In this document: positions 46,488-59,451 of the stretch, piece by piece
Position numbering within the stretch: position 1 is the stretch's first letter
Layout: the number at the start of each line of letters is the position of its first letter
NCBI GenBank assembly: GCA_940671915.1
Contig: CALNVZ010003434.1
Coordinates: 21,321,139-21,385,138 of the forward strand
DNA: 64,000 nucleotides
Direction: 5' to 3'
Source of the DNA: Paracentrotus lividus
Lineage: Eukaryota > Echinodermata > Echinoidea > Camarodonta > Echinidae
The notes under the pieces: model-generated
Told to the model about the DNA's origin: nothing
The model's database searches: none
Seen by the model: only the letters and a program-made list of their open reading frames with translations
Translations under genes and position numbers: made by a program

Positions 46488-48866
46488 TCACATGAATTGG
46501 AAGGAAATTAAAAGAAAAAAAAACTTCCTTTGATGCTACTACAACTGTGCCTAAATGTCATCTACTCATATCATTTATGTAGTATTTTTTTCATTCATTT
46601 TGATATGTGTTTACTGGTTTAATTTTGGATAAATTGCATAAAACAAGTATTTTTCTTTCTAAGGTATAAGTGTTTACTATCAATTTTTGAGTGCTCGTTT
46701 TAGTTTCTCCCTTCTATTTTAACAATGGGATTCAATCTCCTTTGATGAACCTCTAATTATTTTATAGGCTTGCAATGAAAAAGAAACATTTTATGTGACA
46801 GTCAAATCATGATACCATAATTTTAAAAATATCGGGGCCCAGCCGGTAAATTTGAAGAAAAAAAAGGAGCACACTCGTCTAAAAAGAGGTAATATCGGGG
46901 AGCCCATTTTATATGGTTTTACATTTAGGGTATACAAAAAATGTTGAAATTTAATATTAGCAATATAACTCACCTATTTTGATTTATGTATTTTTACATG
47001 ATCTTGTAACAAGTAAATTCGACCCGTGGATAACTTTGATCAGCTCTATTATTTTCATATAATACAGATTTATTTTTCGTTTAAATATGTATTTACAGGT
47101 TAACACTTGGGCTTTACCGTAGATAAAAACTCATTTTGATGATGATTTTTTTTGTAATGTATTACTTTTGATTGATATTATAGCTCGGTTATAGATGTGG
47201 AAAATCTAATAAGGAAAAAAAATATATGAAATTTTATTTCATGAATTCTCATTGCTCACACTTCACTGAAATTTTTGTATTTCGTTTGAAATGAGATAAA
47301 TTCAAAGTAAATAATTAAAAAAACAAAACAATATGCTTTATTTAACTACCAATCAGCCTTTACAAAACCAACATTCGTTTTTAAATACGTTCCGACTTGG
47401 CTATATTATTCAAATATAATTGGTCAGAGTAAATAGTGGTAGAAAATTAAGAATTGTGATTGGCTAGATCAGTACCACGTGACCTACATTCATTTTTTAT
47501 ATTGTATATAGTTAATAATACCATCGCTTTTTGTAGTAGGAAAGCCAATATTTAATGATTTAAAAGATTATCGATTTTATCGTTGCCTTATTGCACGGAG
47601 GTTAACAAGCCCATTATCACACCTTTAAATAAATGATTTAGGAGCAATATTCAATTTATTCAACATTACACTTGTCAACAAAAAAAGATGACACATGTTT
47701 GCCCTACATACAAAATGAGTTCATGGTCAAATTTCACGGTTGAGTAAACACTGGGTTAATATTGCGAAAACTGCAGTTTTTGTGAATTCAATCAAATATA
47801 ATAGAAATTTCTGTTTTGGAGTTGTATTTCAACTTTTGCTGACAATCCGTGGTTGGATAACATAAAACAATTAAAAAAAAATTTTTTAAGCCATTTTTAA
47901 AATATGATCAGGTATGGGTTAGGGTTAGGGTCAATAACAATTTCTGGTTTTGTTTAGAACCTTTGGACATGTGTCAATGATCATTATGGCACCTATTTAG
48001 AAATTCATGCTTTAGTGAGCACGTGAGACTGGAATAGATGTAGGCCTATCATGTATTTACTAAAATTTAATTTGTTTACTTTGATTAAACAGCACGATTG
48101 TTTAGGGGGAGAACCTTTGATTTTATTTTCACAAAATCCCAATGTTTCACGCCTCAGTTGGCACAAGACACAAGAAAATCAAGCAAAATTAATGAGAATA
48201 AAGTTTAGGGCTTCGTCATTGTTCAGTGATTTAACGGATACCCAATTCGAATCAAGATATTGCTGGTGAGTTTCCATCTGGAGCTGTGTGTCAAGTTTCA
48301 TGGAATAATATGGAAAAATAAACAATAATCATTAATGAATTTAGACAGAATTTCACATTTGTTAGGCATTGATTTCTTTCTCCATAGCCTATATGTACAG
48401 AGGTTTAACAAAAAGTAAAATTTGGCATATATTCATTGTTAATTTTTGTCCATTTGACTGCGAGATATTTCATGAAACTTGGCACATGGCTTCAACTGAT
48501 CTCTAACTAATATGAGAGAAGGCCAAATGTCAAATCCCAAATGCTCAGTCACCTGGCACAGCACAAATACGAGCTGGTATTATTGACTAGAATTAATGTA
48601 CTTAAACAAAGTTTGGCAGAAACCTACCCCCCCCCCTCCTCCCCCACCAAGATAAAACTTTACATCTGTACACAAGATGACACAAGATAGCTTGATGCAT
48701 TGTGCAATTGTAACTGATCGGTTGCTAATCACCGGGTGGTGCAATCTTTGCTTGGTGATTCAGAATAATAAACACTGTTGACATTATATTGTTTACAACA
48801 CGTCATGACACATAAATATAAACTGCAGCAAACAGACAAATATTGATCAGCTGACCTAGTCACATG
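46488..48866. other. Intergenic, no gene recognised
   Basis: AT-rich flank of TRIM gene 2. The frame at 48051-48269 is not supported by any family feature. A C run lies at 48628-48636. Confidence 0.5.
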
Positions 48867-49039
48867 CAGGGGCCGCGGAGAGCCGTAAGGGCGGGGGGGG
48901 GGGGGCTGAACATGCTAAAAATAACAAATCAATGGTCATTTTTGCTCTTTTTGTTCACGTTTGCTGACAAAAGTGGGGGGCTGAGGACCACCCAGACCCC
49001 CCCCCCCCCCCCCCCCCCCCACCAGCTCCGCGGCCCCTG
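48867..49039. mobile_element. MITE with CAGGGGCCGCGGAG ends, copy B
   Basis: The ends CAGGGGCCGCGGAG and CTCCGCGGCCCCTG match copy A, with shared CAATGGTCATTTTTG-type interior and a long C run (48998-49020). Confidence 0.87.
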
Positions 49040-49984
49040 ACATATGAGAGGCAAAGTGTACTGTGAAATATTCATTTTCACTTTTGTTTCTATTAAATAG
49101 AAAACTTTGTCTCCTGCTATTTAATAGCATCTAACGAGTTTGAACGTTCGAAATAATTGAATTAAAGTTGAAATGTAGTCATTTTGATTTTCAAATAACA
49201 GTGGATAATTGTAACAAGTTTTTTTTTGTTAATCCTAGAATTGCTTTACAATAAAGGGCAAATAAATTATTTAAAAAAGATAAAAAATCAAAAAGAAGAA
49301 TGTTCCTTTAATTGATTTATTTTTTCTCGAGGGAAATTGGGATAGGGGAATAACTAAAGATATAAAGACAGTATCTTACAAATTCTTTGAATAAAACTTC
49401 AAAGTTGTGGAGCTTTGGTGAAATAACAAAGTTTTCTTTTAAAATTGTCATCTGTGTTGATGAAAGAATTAAAATCTTCTGCAAGTACATGTAGCTACTT
49501 TGTGTTGTGAAATGTCAATTAAAACAGACGTCATAACAGACTCCGTCCCGGGGGACGGAGGGGGGACATGTCCCCCCCCCCCTCTATTTTTAAAGATTAA
49601 CATATTTTTATGTAGTGATTAGCTTGTGAAGCTAATAAAGAGGTAAAATGTATGTCAAATACAATGCTAAATGTTAATATAAGGCAAAATTTTCGGCTCG
49701 CAAACTTTTTAATTATTTTCTGCATAATGTGCGGAGTATGCGAATTTTTAGTGTATCATTTTTTTCACTTTCGGCTGTTTCCGCCCCCCCCCCCCAGTCG
49801 TGACATGAAATCGCCGCGCTTGGTCATGACGCTAAGTATCATTCACACTTAAAATCCTCAGTTGACCAACAATGATTTGTTGTGCTTTGAGGATATTTGG
49901 ATATGGGCATCCACTCGATTACCGATTTAACTAATACAGTACTGAGATGACAGTATAAAGGTCTTGCATCTACATGAATTATTA
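49040..49984. other. Intergenic, no gene recognised
   Basis: Short C and G runs (49558-49582, 49784-49796) suggest unresolved MITE fragments. No supportable gene. Confidence 0.45.
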
Positions 49985-50690
49985 AATGATGTATTGCTGT
50001 AATTTTGTCATATTGAACTCTTGTGTAGGGCAATACTTATGTATAGGCCTATATGTAACCAAAAGCAAGATAATTTTATTACAAAAGAAAATAATACGAA
50101 TCGTCGCCAATCTCCTTGAACAAATTTGTAGTATGTTGATCATAATTGTATTAAACATAATTATCCCACGAGATCTGTGAGAGACATTCATATCCCCAGA
50201 CACAGAACAATTGCTTTCCAACAAAATATCCGGTTTACTGGTCCCAAACTCAGGAACGACTTGAATGAACATAATGAGGCAACTAAAACATGCTGTTCGT
50301 TCCACACATTTACTGGCTCTACAAAGAAAAACTGTATTTTGTAAACTATAATCAGTAGCATATTATGTTGCAGTTTTTATTTGCATTTGTATTTGTCTAC
50401 TCTCTTTTTTCCTTCCCTATTATTTGACTTTTCTTTGTTTTCTTTTTTTCTTTCTGTTCTTTTTCTTTTTCTCTTTTTCCTTAATTTCTATTATAATTTT
50501 TAAACTATAATCCTGATAATATTGTTATGAAATAATGTTTGTGTATGAATATGGATTGTCATGGCTATCTTGGCTCAAGCCTCGTGCTTATAGAAATTAT
50601 CGCCTCCATTTACATGATTTATATAGTAAAATTTTGTAATGTATCATGTATTTTGAAAAGAAAATAAATTGCTTGAACGTGAACTTTACT
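49985..50690 (+). pseudogene. LINE 3' end fragment
   Basis: Interrupted frames read like the C-terminal region of a non-LTR RT (KIILLQKKIIRIVANLL near 50065; RTIAFQQNIRFTGPKLRNDL near 50204). A T-rich 3' UTR follows, ending with AAATAAATTGCTTG near 50662-50675. No catalytic motif remains. It is a different family from the LINE at 23900. Confidence 0.6.
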
Positions 50691-52985
50691 TGAGTTACTC
50701 TTTATTGTAAAATAAATATCAATGTCACAAGAGCCACAAAATTCTGATTTGAGGCTCCCAAATTTTTTTTTTTTTTTCTGGGACGTACTCTTCATGTAAA
50801 ATAGACAATTCCTCTGCATTTCATTTAGTTCATATAAAAGTCTTATCACAATACGAATCAAGGTTTTGATGCGAACTTTTATCTTTGAACAGGTTGAGAG
50901 AGAGAGAGAGAGGGAGAAAAGATATAATGACGGTGTTATCACAAATCGAATAAAAAGAGATGATTACTCGACCTTATTACTTGCTTTTAGGTTTCACTTT
51001 TTCAGAATTTCTAATTATTAAACTGCCATTGATAGTTCAATTCGTTAGCTTTGCAGTTATAGTTCGATCCTATCTATACATGCAAGATAAATTACTTTTC
51101 CATAGATGATAAAGATTGATATGTAATGCAAGCAGTGGTGCTGGATGACCTCTATCCCCTATATGGTACCATAATACAAGATCAATTTTCCAGTATTTTT
51201 CCAGTGTAATCATTAACCACCCAATCGTAAAAAGTACGATGTAATCAAAAAAACTGATTTTAATAGTAATTTGATGTGTTTTCCACTGGCAGTTCATATA
51301 TTTTGCCACTTCCAAACGAGCAATATAAACGAATAACACCTAAATATCTGTTTGTTGAATGATAAAAGAATAAATACAGCGTGAATAAAAAAAAATGTAC
51401 TGAAATTCTGAGGTTGTCTTGTGCGAAGCATGACGATTTAATCGTGGGTTTCAGTTTAAGTACCCTTTTCACATAGATCTTTGCATGCATGACTGAGTAA
51501 CAGACGATCTTCAGATCTTCAGAAGATTACAGAATAGAGCGAAAGAAATTGGTTTATAGAGAATTTTTGTGACGTAGCTTGACCCAATGACCCCCAGAGC
51601 TGTCATCCATTTTGAATTTCAAATCAAATAAAAAAGGGAGTTGCCAAGGTTGTCTGTGTTTGTCAATCATTTCATTGTATTGTCCCATTTATGACTTAAG
51701 GGGGTATCGCACTGAGTTGCGAACCCAGGCGAATGAAGCAAATATACACAGTGTTATATACAGAGAGAATCTAGCCAACGTTTTAAAGAGAGCGTCCAAG
51801 CATGGCATATTTTCTTTTGTACTGCCTTGTTAGACAAGCACAAAGGGGTTACACTCTATGACCATGGCATGTTTTCTTTTGTACTGTTTTGTGTATGCAA
51901 GCACAACGGGGTAATTTCACTGAATAAGGGAGTTTACAGTTACAGTCTGCGCATGCACGAGTCTCCGATATCCACTTTCGGGGTCAGGCCATCTGTACAT
52001 AAAATGCGGCGACCGTACAGTCAACCCATGAGTCAACCAACGAACGGCATATATCTACAAATTTTTATCAGACAGACATCAAGCTGTATATTTCTTTTTA
52101 TCGGTCTGTTCCTTCTCATTTGCCATGTTGAATAATGTGATGAGACATTTTCATGATTTTGATTGACGTTTTCCTCCCAGAAAGTTGCAAAAACGGACTG
52201 TGTACTTGTTGATGAGTCGCCCGAGTGGTGAGCGGCAAAGCGCGACTTGGCAGCCGACTGCTTCGGCGGGCCCCGCTCTGTGCGCGCGATGTATTATATA
52301 ACTCGCGTAAGGCAAACAGGCATAGACCAATTCCATGATATATTCAATATTTAAAAAAAAACAAAAAACAGTACGCGTATCAAGTAATATGACCTACATT
52401 CTGACATTAGCTCCGGCTCGACAATACGTCCTTCAAATCAAGCACCGAACGGTGGAGTGAAGTGGAGTGTACACAGACGAAGGGCTCGACGATTAAGAAA
52501 CTTCTTTTGATTGGATCCAAAAAGGCCTTGGTTTCCCAACATCCAATCAAATTTTTGGTTATATTTTCTGGTTCAGCAGTATATTTTGTCTGACTTTCCT
52601 CCCGGGATGGACCATTAACCTGTCATAATTCAGAGCAGTGAGGTGATGAAGTGCATACCACCCGGCTCAGAAGGGCGTATTTTCAGGTGAACTCAGCATT
52701 CTCAATACAAATTGACGAATAGTCCTCCATTACAAACACTGAGAAGGCCTTATTTTCCAGTCAACGGGTACCTCCGAAATAATATTAAGGAGAGAAAAAT
52801 ATTTAAATATATGATTTCAACCCGGGATGGGTTGTAATCGGGGCTAGTTTGTGATGCAGGGACATTTCTTTACAGTTCTGCGCATTATTTTACACGTAAT
52901 AGACGGCGGAGCGGGATCTGCCTCACAGCCGAGGCCGGAAATAATTTTATATTTATGCTGAAAAAAAAAAAACCTACCAGGTAAG
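50691..52985. other. Intergenic, with a CG-richer stretch (52190-52950)
   Basis: A 63 bp imperfect direct repeat lies at 51797-51920 (CATGGCATATTTTCTTTTGT). From 52190 to about 52950 the base composition is CG-richer, with several CpG and CCCGG sites. That could mark a promoter, but no coding exon is visible. A (GA)n tract is at 50895-50912. Confidence 0.4.
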
Positions 52986-52992
52986 AGATTGA

Positions 52993-53254
52993 ATTCCTAT
53001 CTTTATTTTGATACCATGTTTATTCGAGTCTCTGTTCTCAACTAAAAGTGAATTATTGATTTTGCCGAGGTTATTGACAATCTGACATTGCCCGGTAGAA
53101 ACTGCACACCGGTCCGAATATCGATATTCCAAGCGCCGTTGGTTTCGGCGAACTCAATGCCGGTTTGCCGTACGCGAGTTGGTAACTATAACCAATTTCG
53201 CTTTCAGTTGAGAAACGAGACTCAAAACATGGTATCACAATAAAGATAGGAATA
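52993..53254. mobile_element. MITE with ~60 bp terminal inverted repeats
   Basis: ATTCCTATCTTTATTTTGAT, ACCATGTTT at the left is the complement of AACATGGTATCACAATAAAG, ATAGGAAT at the right. The arms continue through GAGTCTC and CTCAACT. Length 262 bp, no ORF. Confidence 0.85.
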
Positions 53255-53678
53255 AGTACTTATTGTCTATCTCATCAATAGACAAGTGCAATCCTTCATC
53301 CATATTTTCACAATATAAGCGCAATGAAGTATGAAAACCATATGCAAATCAAAGTGTATCATAGACTTCACACGTAAGAATTCCTGATATAGAGGAGACC
53401 ATGTACAGGTGACCCCTGACCCAAGGACGTCACAGATCTCCTATCGGTAACTATAAACTCCCTTATTGTGAATCCAAATCAATGAAGCAAAACAATTTTC
53501 GCTTCGATTTGGTTCATCTAGGTGCATGGGTGCGTGTGTGAGTGAACATAGATATTCAACATTTGGCTCAATATTATTACCACGTAGCCACTAGTCCAAC
53601 GTGATATATTAATTGTCGGTCATTCAGTCATGCGTGCAAAAATTAAAAACAAAATGATAATAATATAAAATAATAATT

Positions 53679-53833
<155 letters not shown>

Positions 53834-53834
53834 A

Positions 53835-54263
53835 TCATGTAGACATGATAACATTGCCAAGCATATACACTGGCAACTTTTAAAGGATCGTGGGACTCAA
53901 GCATGTGACCATCCATGGGAACATCAGCCACAGACAATCACCCTGGCTGATAAAAGTGCCATATATTGGAACTGCGGCATAATGACAGACAGACTTATCA
54001 ACTGTAACAAGCCAGACATCATCGTAAGAGAGGGAAACAAAGTTAACATCATCGAAGTATGCGTCCCTCACGACATAAACCTCGCAGTCAAGGAAAGGGA
54101 CAAGCGGCTGAAATATCAAGACCTGAGGATTGAGATCGAACGAATGTGGAACGTCAAGGCAGAAGTCACCCCGGTGATAATTGGTCACACGGGGATGGTG
54201 AAGAGGGGAATCGAGAGCCTCATCACCAAGATGTCCCCGAACATCCAGATCTACGATCTCTAG
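53835..54263 (+). pseudogene. C-terminal endonuclease-like domain of a site-specific-type retrotransposon
   Basis: An open frame of ~142 residues contains WNCGIMTDRLINCNKPDIIV, then NIIEVCVPHD, KYQDLRIEIERMWNV and VTPVIIGHTGMVKRG. This is the conserved C-terminus of animal retrotransposon RT proteins often annotated as R2-like, with a PD-(D/E)xK-type pattern (PDIIV followed by E in IIEV). The stop at 54261-54263 is the natural C-terminus. The RT itself is absent. It is preceded directly by an (AAT)n tract and followed by ~135 bp of 3' UTR and a second (AAT)n tract, the tail type expected for such an element. The RT fragments at 58298-63516 on the other strand belong to the same broad class. 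Confidence 0.75.
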
Positions 54264-54398
54264 AAAGCAGCGATTCTCGGCACAACTAGAATTATTCGAA
54301 AAAAACTTGGACACTAAAAAGTTGCATTTGAAATCACTTAGTGCTTTTTGTTAAAGCAAAGTCTTTCAAGGAAAATTACGGACTTGATCCTGTTTATC

Positions 54399-54400
<2 letters not shown>

Positions 54401-54432
<32 letters not shown>

Positions 54433-54485
54433 TAATAATAATAATAATAATAATGACAATAATAATAATAATAATAATAATAATG

Positions 54486-54523
<38 letters not shown>
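54401..54523. repeat. (AAT)n microsatellite, probable retrotransposon tail
   Basis: About 120 bases of AAT with GAT or GAC interruptions, directly after the putative 3' UTR of the fragment above. Confidence 0.95.
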
Positions 54524-54524
<1 letters not shown>

Positions 54525-55732
54525 CCCATGGACATCTTAAACCTACCCTTTCCCTACAGCTGATATAGCACCTTTATGGTTGGCCGAAGGCCCCCCCCCT
54601 ATCACTTTCACTCCACTACTGTGACGTGAAAAAAAAATAGTGTACCTTTGGCTCGCCCGGTGTAAGGGGAAAAAAATAGGATTGTACCTTTCTCGATCCA
54701 CCACTGGGGGGGGGGGGGCGCCAAATCAAAATCACATCGCCCCCCCCCGGGGTGCCAAATCCTGGATACGCGCCTGCTAATCGCCCGGCCAATCACACGC
54801 CCGTAGCTCCCAGGTAGCGGTTGCTGTCAGAGCAGTATCCCGTGCGTTGCGCTGATTGAGTTTCAGCCCCCCCCACTCAAGCGGTCAACTATACACGAAT
54901 ATAACGTATCTCGCTCCCGATTTCTCAGGAAAGGGTATTTTTAGGGGCTTAGGTAGGGGGAAATCCCTGAGAAAATCTTTGAATTAGAGGCATTTTTAAA
55001 GTATTTTTCCCCCGACTGTTTTTTTTTTTTTTTTTTTTTTTTTTAACCTCAGGGGAAGTTTTCAACGTTTTTAGGAACAAGTTTCAACAAAGCCTGTGAA
55101 AAGGGTAATTTTGCTGGCTCCCCCTTCAAAAACCTGTGAATGGGGGGGGGGCATTTTTGACAATCTCTAAGAATCTCTAAGAACAAGCATAGTGGTATGG
55201 CTGATCCCCTGAGTGGGAGGGTGGGGGGGGACTGGCAGTTTCAGTAACTATTGGAACTGTCCAATATCGGCTATTCGAATATTTAAAAAGATGATAATAA
55301 TGACCATTCGGCCAAAATAAGCGCTAATTTAGCACCTAAATTTATTGATAGGGTGGTTCTGAAGGTAGAAGTTCTCCACCTGTGTGTCCACTGCAATGTA
55401 GACCTATGTGCCCGTACGCTCCCATTTGATTCGTTGCGATATTTTTTGTTGACCCGAGCAAAACGTCGAAAGAAACTCTTCTTAAATGGAAGTATGCCAA
55501 ATGAAAAGGTGTGAAATTTATTTGCGCTTATCGTTAATGACAACATCAATCAAAGACACCCGATGAATATTTCCAAACATATTTTGAGAAATTATAATTT
55601 TCTATCGATTAAAAATAAATAAAATTATTTTTTTCATCAGATTCAAATTCATGTGTGACCATTTCCATATATTTTTTTACTGGAGCAAAAATATTCACAT
55701 GTGTATTCAACCATTTTTACAAACAGAGTATA
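54524..55732. other. Intergenic with G/C and T homopolymer runs
   Basis: Contains a T run (55019-55044) and several G or C runs (54710, 54744, 55143, 55225). These may be remnants of MITEs like those near 33.7 and 39.1 kb, but I could not define ends. No gene. Confidence 0.45.
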
Positions 55733-56271
55733 AATGAAGAGTTTAGTGGAAGAAGTACTTAAGTCACATAATACTAGTTCTGAGATACAAGGGTTTGGAT
55801 ATTTCAAACTATCCTGCACATCACAAATTTTTAAATTTCAGATTCAAACTTTGTGGAGTTGATTTTTAGGGGAGGAGAAGCATACGGGGCAAATTTCAGT
55901 AATTTTATGCTTATCGATCTCCGATAATCAATAAGCCGGAAGTTGGACTTAGGTACTTCTTCCACTAAAACCATGGACTTAGGTACTTCTTCCACTAAAA
56001 CCATGGACTTAAGTACTTCTTCCACTAAAAATCATTAATTTTATGAAATGGGGGTTTCCTGTTTGGGGCAGTTCATATTGTTTTATGTCCTTTTTAACAA
56101 AACTAAACAATCCTCTTGATTTCATATGGTTTGTTAGTAAAATTGCTGAATGTATTTACCCTATATAACGGGGGGGGGGGTTCAATACCATTTAAAAATA
56201 AAGATTTGGGGGCTCCTTTTAACAAAATAAATCATGCGCGGACTCCCCTGCATCTGCACCTGTCAGACATA

Positions 56272-56833
56272 CACTCTAAAACTGAAGTGCTGTTTTTAGC
56301 TCTTCAAGGGCTGAAATCAGCACTTTTTAAGTGCTTGCATAGTGACTGCAACCAAGAAAGGCTGTTTAAGCTGACACCTGTAAAGTGCTGTTTTACGCAG
56401 CTTGCTACGCTGACCTGAACTCTCCAGCAAAAATGGTGGCAAAAGACGTGATTAATTGGGATTCGAATCTGGGTCCCTGCATGAGAAGCGCTGACGAGCA
56501 CGTTAGACCATTCACATCTCACGGTTGCTTAGCAGATCCATATTGTTGTATGATGAACTTTCTTCAAGATTTGCCAATACTCATCTACTATGCTGTTCAT
56601 AAATAAAGCCAGTTAGCGGAGATCTCCGTTGGTCTATTGGTAACGTCAGCGGCACTCTTCCATGTCAGTGTGAACCCGGTTTCGAATCCCTACATGACCA
56701 TGAACATTTGTTGTAGATAAATTAGCACTTGGGTCAGTGCTAAATTACACGCACTTCAGGTGCTGATTAGCACTTCAAGTGCAGTCACTACACGAGCACC
56801 CATAAAATTAGCCACTCAAGTTTTTTTAGAGTG
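56272..56833. mobile_element. TA-flanked foldback MITE carrying two inverted tRNA-like segments
   Basis: The ends CACTCTAAAA and TTTTTTTAGAGTG are flanked by TA (56270-56271, 56834-56835). The arms are rich in AAGTGCT and AGCACTT motifs. Near the centre are two tRNA-like stretches in opposite orientation. On plus (56622-56700) GGTCTATTGGTAACGTCAGC is followed by GGTTTCGAATCCC. On minus (56452-56525) GGTCTAACGTGCTCGTCAGC is followed by AGATTCGAATCCC. These look like pol III A-box and B-box pairs. Confidence 0.7.
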
Positions 56834-57114
56834 TAATTTATATAAACAGTGCCATTTGCCCTTTTGTAGGATATACTGAAAACCTTTTGGAATATAAAGT
56901 GTGGGGGTGGCAAGTGGTATCCCCATTTCTAGGCCACTTTTCCTTTTTTGTGCTTAAACGGGCAGCCCCCTTTCCCCTGGATCTGTGCATCGTCTGACAC
57001 CAATATCACAAATCCCATTTAGTATAAGAAGAAAATTCAATGAACATTTCATGGTGGATGGAAAAATGCCTACTCTCATTTTTTAAAACATTTTTTTGTT
57101 GTCGGGGGGGGGGC

Positions 57115-57525
57115 TTCTATATTTTTAAGTGGGGTCGAGCGCTTATATACCCCTCCATATCCACGTTGAAAAATTTAATTATTTGTACTTAAAACTGCAA
57201 CATTGCAGTGAAACCTTGCGTATATGAACCTTGAAACATCCCAATTTTTCTTTTATTTATTTTATTTTGGGGGCCGTCGTGGAGGGGGGGGTTTAAAAAT
57301 GAATCAATAGCCCCTCCCCACCTTGTTTCAGATTTTAAACGTCCATTTTTTTGTTCAATAATAAACTAACATTCCTACCCTACTCAGAAACACACTGCCT
57401 GAGGTGTTTGTTCTTACCTCCCCCCCCCATACAAAAAAAAAAAAAGTTTTACCGCCCTACGAAGCATCCCTCCACATTGCTGTCAGCAGATATTTTGGTA
57501 AAACATCTTCTGGTCTCCCAATACC
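57115..57525 (+). repeat. Direct long repeat, copy 1
   Basis: Matches 63612-64000 in the same orientation from GAGCGCTTATA through ATTGCAGTGAAAC, GGGGGCCGTCGTGGAGGGGG, AATAAACTAACATTCCTACC and ACATCTTCTGG. The two copies differ mostly by one-base indels. Function unknown. Confidence 0.88.
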
Positions 57526-58297
57526 TAAAAATGGGCAGAGCTGCCTCATCCCTCTTCCCTTAACACAATCTTTGACCCAGAGCTTTGGGGGACTTAGTAC
57601 TTTTCCACTAAAACTTTGGACTTAAGTACTTTTCTTCCACTAAACTATATGGACTTAGGTTACTTCTGTCTCCACTAAAATCACATTGTTTTGAAAATGG
57701 GGGTTTCCCGGTTTGGGGGCATTTAGGATTTGATTTTTTCATGAATGACTCTCTTGCACCAGTTTTTGTGATGGTGTATACCTAGATATTATCATATAAC
57801 TCTTTTTTGAAAAAATGTGACTGAGTACTTCTTCCACTAGACTCTTCAAATTATAATTTGCACTTGCACTTTTGAAACAAATTAATTCGACTGGAAATTT
57901 TGAAAATGTTAAAAATTTTTGGCGAATTATTTTCAAAGGAAAATCCAGGCAAATCGAAAATAATTTGGTTTGAACTAAAAACATCGCTTCATGCGTAAAT
58001 GCAGGACAAAAAGAGATTTCGTGTTTTTCGACTCCATTCATTTCAGAAGTTCGCTGCTTCCAAGATACTCTTTGTCCGGGAAACATAACGAAAGAAATCC
58101 TCATCGTCGAAGGGCCTACCTACTGAACAAGTTGTATAAGACATCTCTAATATTACGGCACTCTCTGAATTCATTCGTTGTCCTGGGTTCGCTCTCAATG
58201 AGATGCACTTAATGTTTCAAGCACAACTTTCCATCAATTCTATTGTTCAAGTGTTTTTTCTATCATTCAGTGTTCCCAAATGTTTAACTAATGACCA

Positions 58298-58606
58298 TCA
58301 GTTTTTGAAGTCATCATCATTCTTTGCATACAGTGTTGATACATCCATGTAGACCAAATGATTTCTGTTCGCCGGTAACTTCATCTCCTTTGTATCTATA
58401 TCCGAAGTTTGAAGCTTGCAAGGGGATACTGGGTTAGAGCAAGGCCAGAATAGTAAGGGGGACAACGAAATCTCCCAGAAATATCCCTCTCTTGATCCGG
58501 ACTCTTCTTCGTCATTGAGTATGCGTCTGCTGTTAGTGTCAGAGTTGTGTTCCACAACTCATGCTTTTCAGATATATGCACTGTATGATACGTGGGTTGA
58601 TACGAT
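58298..58606 (-). pseudogene. Retrotransposon RT, segment 3 (motifs B and C)
   Basis: Minus-strand frames read NRINPRIIQCIY, then REGYFWEISLSPLLF (a decayed motif B, RGxxQGDSLSPLLF in the family) and LVYMDVSTLYAKND (motif C, YMDD in active members, with the second Asp lost). It directly continues segment 2 once the DNA transposon at 58609-59449 is removed. The mutated catalytic site shows it is dead. Confidence 0.8.
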
Positions 58607-58608
58607 TA

Positions 58609-59449
58609 GGGCCTGTCCACAGACGCGATCGTTGTGGCAGACAACCTATGCATGTTAAACCTGCAGATCGTGTCAGAATCGTAGGTGACCGAAGATCATA
58701 TTCGTATCTACGACTCTGTCTACGATAAGCTCGACAATGACTTGCTTCCACGCAAACATAGGCTAACAATAGCTGGTATCCGATAATACAATAGCCTCGA
58801 CCTTCGCGCTCTCGCGGCTCGACTTCTCTTGTCGCAGCTTTAAAATCAACCAAAATATGAACTTGCGCACTGTGGCGAATTCTGTCGACTTGAGCATCAG
58901 CGATGGATGTGTTTTCTACTATGGGCGCCCGTCGCCTTTAGGTTCGTGATAGTCCTCTCAGTCGCGCATTATAATTTGGGTCGTGAGTGATTTTTGAAAA
59001 TTTCAAATATCAGCGGCGACTGTACAGTATCTGAATGGGAGGCCGATCCTGATTTTTGTGAATGTAGGTGGCGACAAAGGACGTAGCAGCTTAAATTTCA
59101 CTGACCGTTCGGTTCAGCGATGCGTGCAACGTACGCTGGAGCGCGGCAACCTACAACTGACCGCCGTTCCGCTCTGCTAAACATGTTCTATCTGGCGACA
59201 ATCTACGATAGCACCTTGTCGCGACAAGAGGAGACAGGCTACGGTCATTGACGTCAATCCAACTGACACCGGCTATTGTTTAACTTGTTGAGAAACCAGC
59301 GGCGAACAGAATTTTGCTACGTATTTTTTGGTGACAGACGCGATAATTCACGATCTTATAGGCGATTGGACCTGCGCATGGTGGCGATGGGTACTAAAAA
59401 GTAGTTCGTAGGTTGTCGCCACAACGATCGCCTTCTGTGGGACAGGCCC
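58609..59449. mobile_element. TA-flanked TIR transposon with GGGCCTGTCC ends
   Basis: The left end GGGCCTGTCCACAGACGCGA, TCGTTGTGGC pairs with the right GCCACAACGATCGCCTTCTG, TGGGACAGGCCC; TA lies outside each end (58607-58608, 59450-59451). The interior is CG-rich relative to the flanks, with repeated CCTACGA and GTCGCGACAA motifs. No transposase ORF. It interrupts the RT pseudogene. Confidence 0.87.
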
Positions 59450-59451
59450 TA

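Larger units (their letters stand above)
55733..57850. mobile_element. Composite region bounded by TAGTGGAAGAAGTACTTAAG inverted ends
   Basis: The left end (55733-55775) reads GAAGAGTTTAGTGGAAGAAG. The right end (57812-57847) is its complement, CTTCTTCCACTAGACTCTTC, so ~36 bp are inverted. A 30 bp tandem repeat ACTTAGGTACTTCTTCCACT (55945-56035) has a degenerate counterpart at 57590-57675 in the same orientation, and both are followed by ATGGGGGTTTCC. It may be one 2.1 kb element or two degraded copies around later insertions (a TA-flanked MITE and the 57.1 kb repeat). Confidence 0.5.

Noticed and set aside
52190-52950. CG-richer stretch as a gene promoter
   Set aside because: No adjacent coding exon or core promoter pattern could be shown; noted only as composition.
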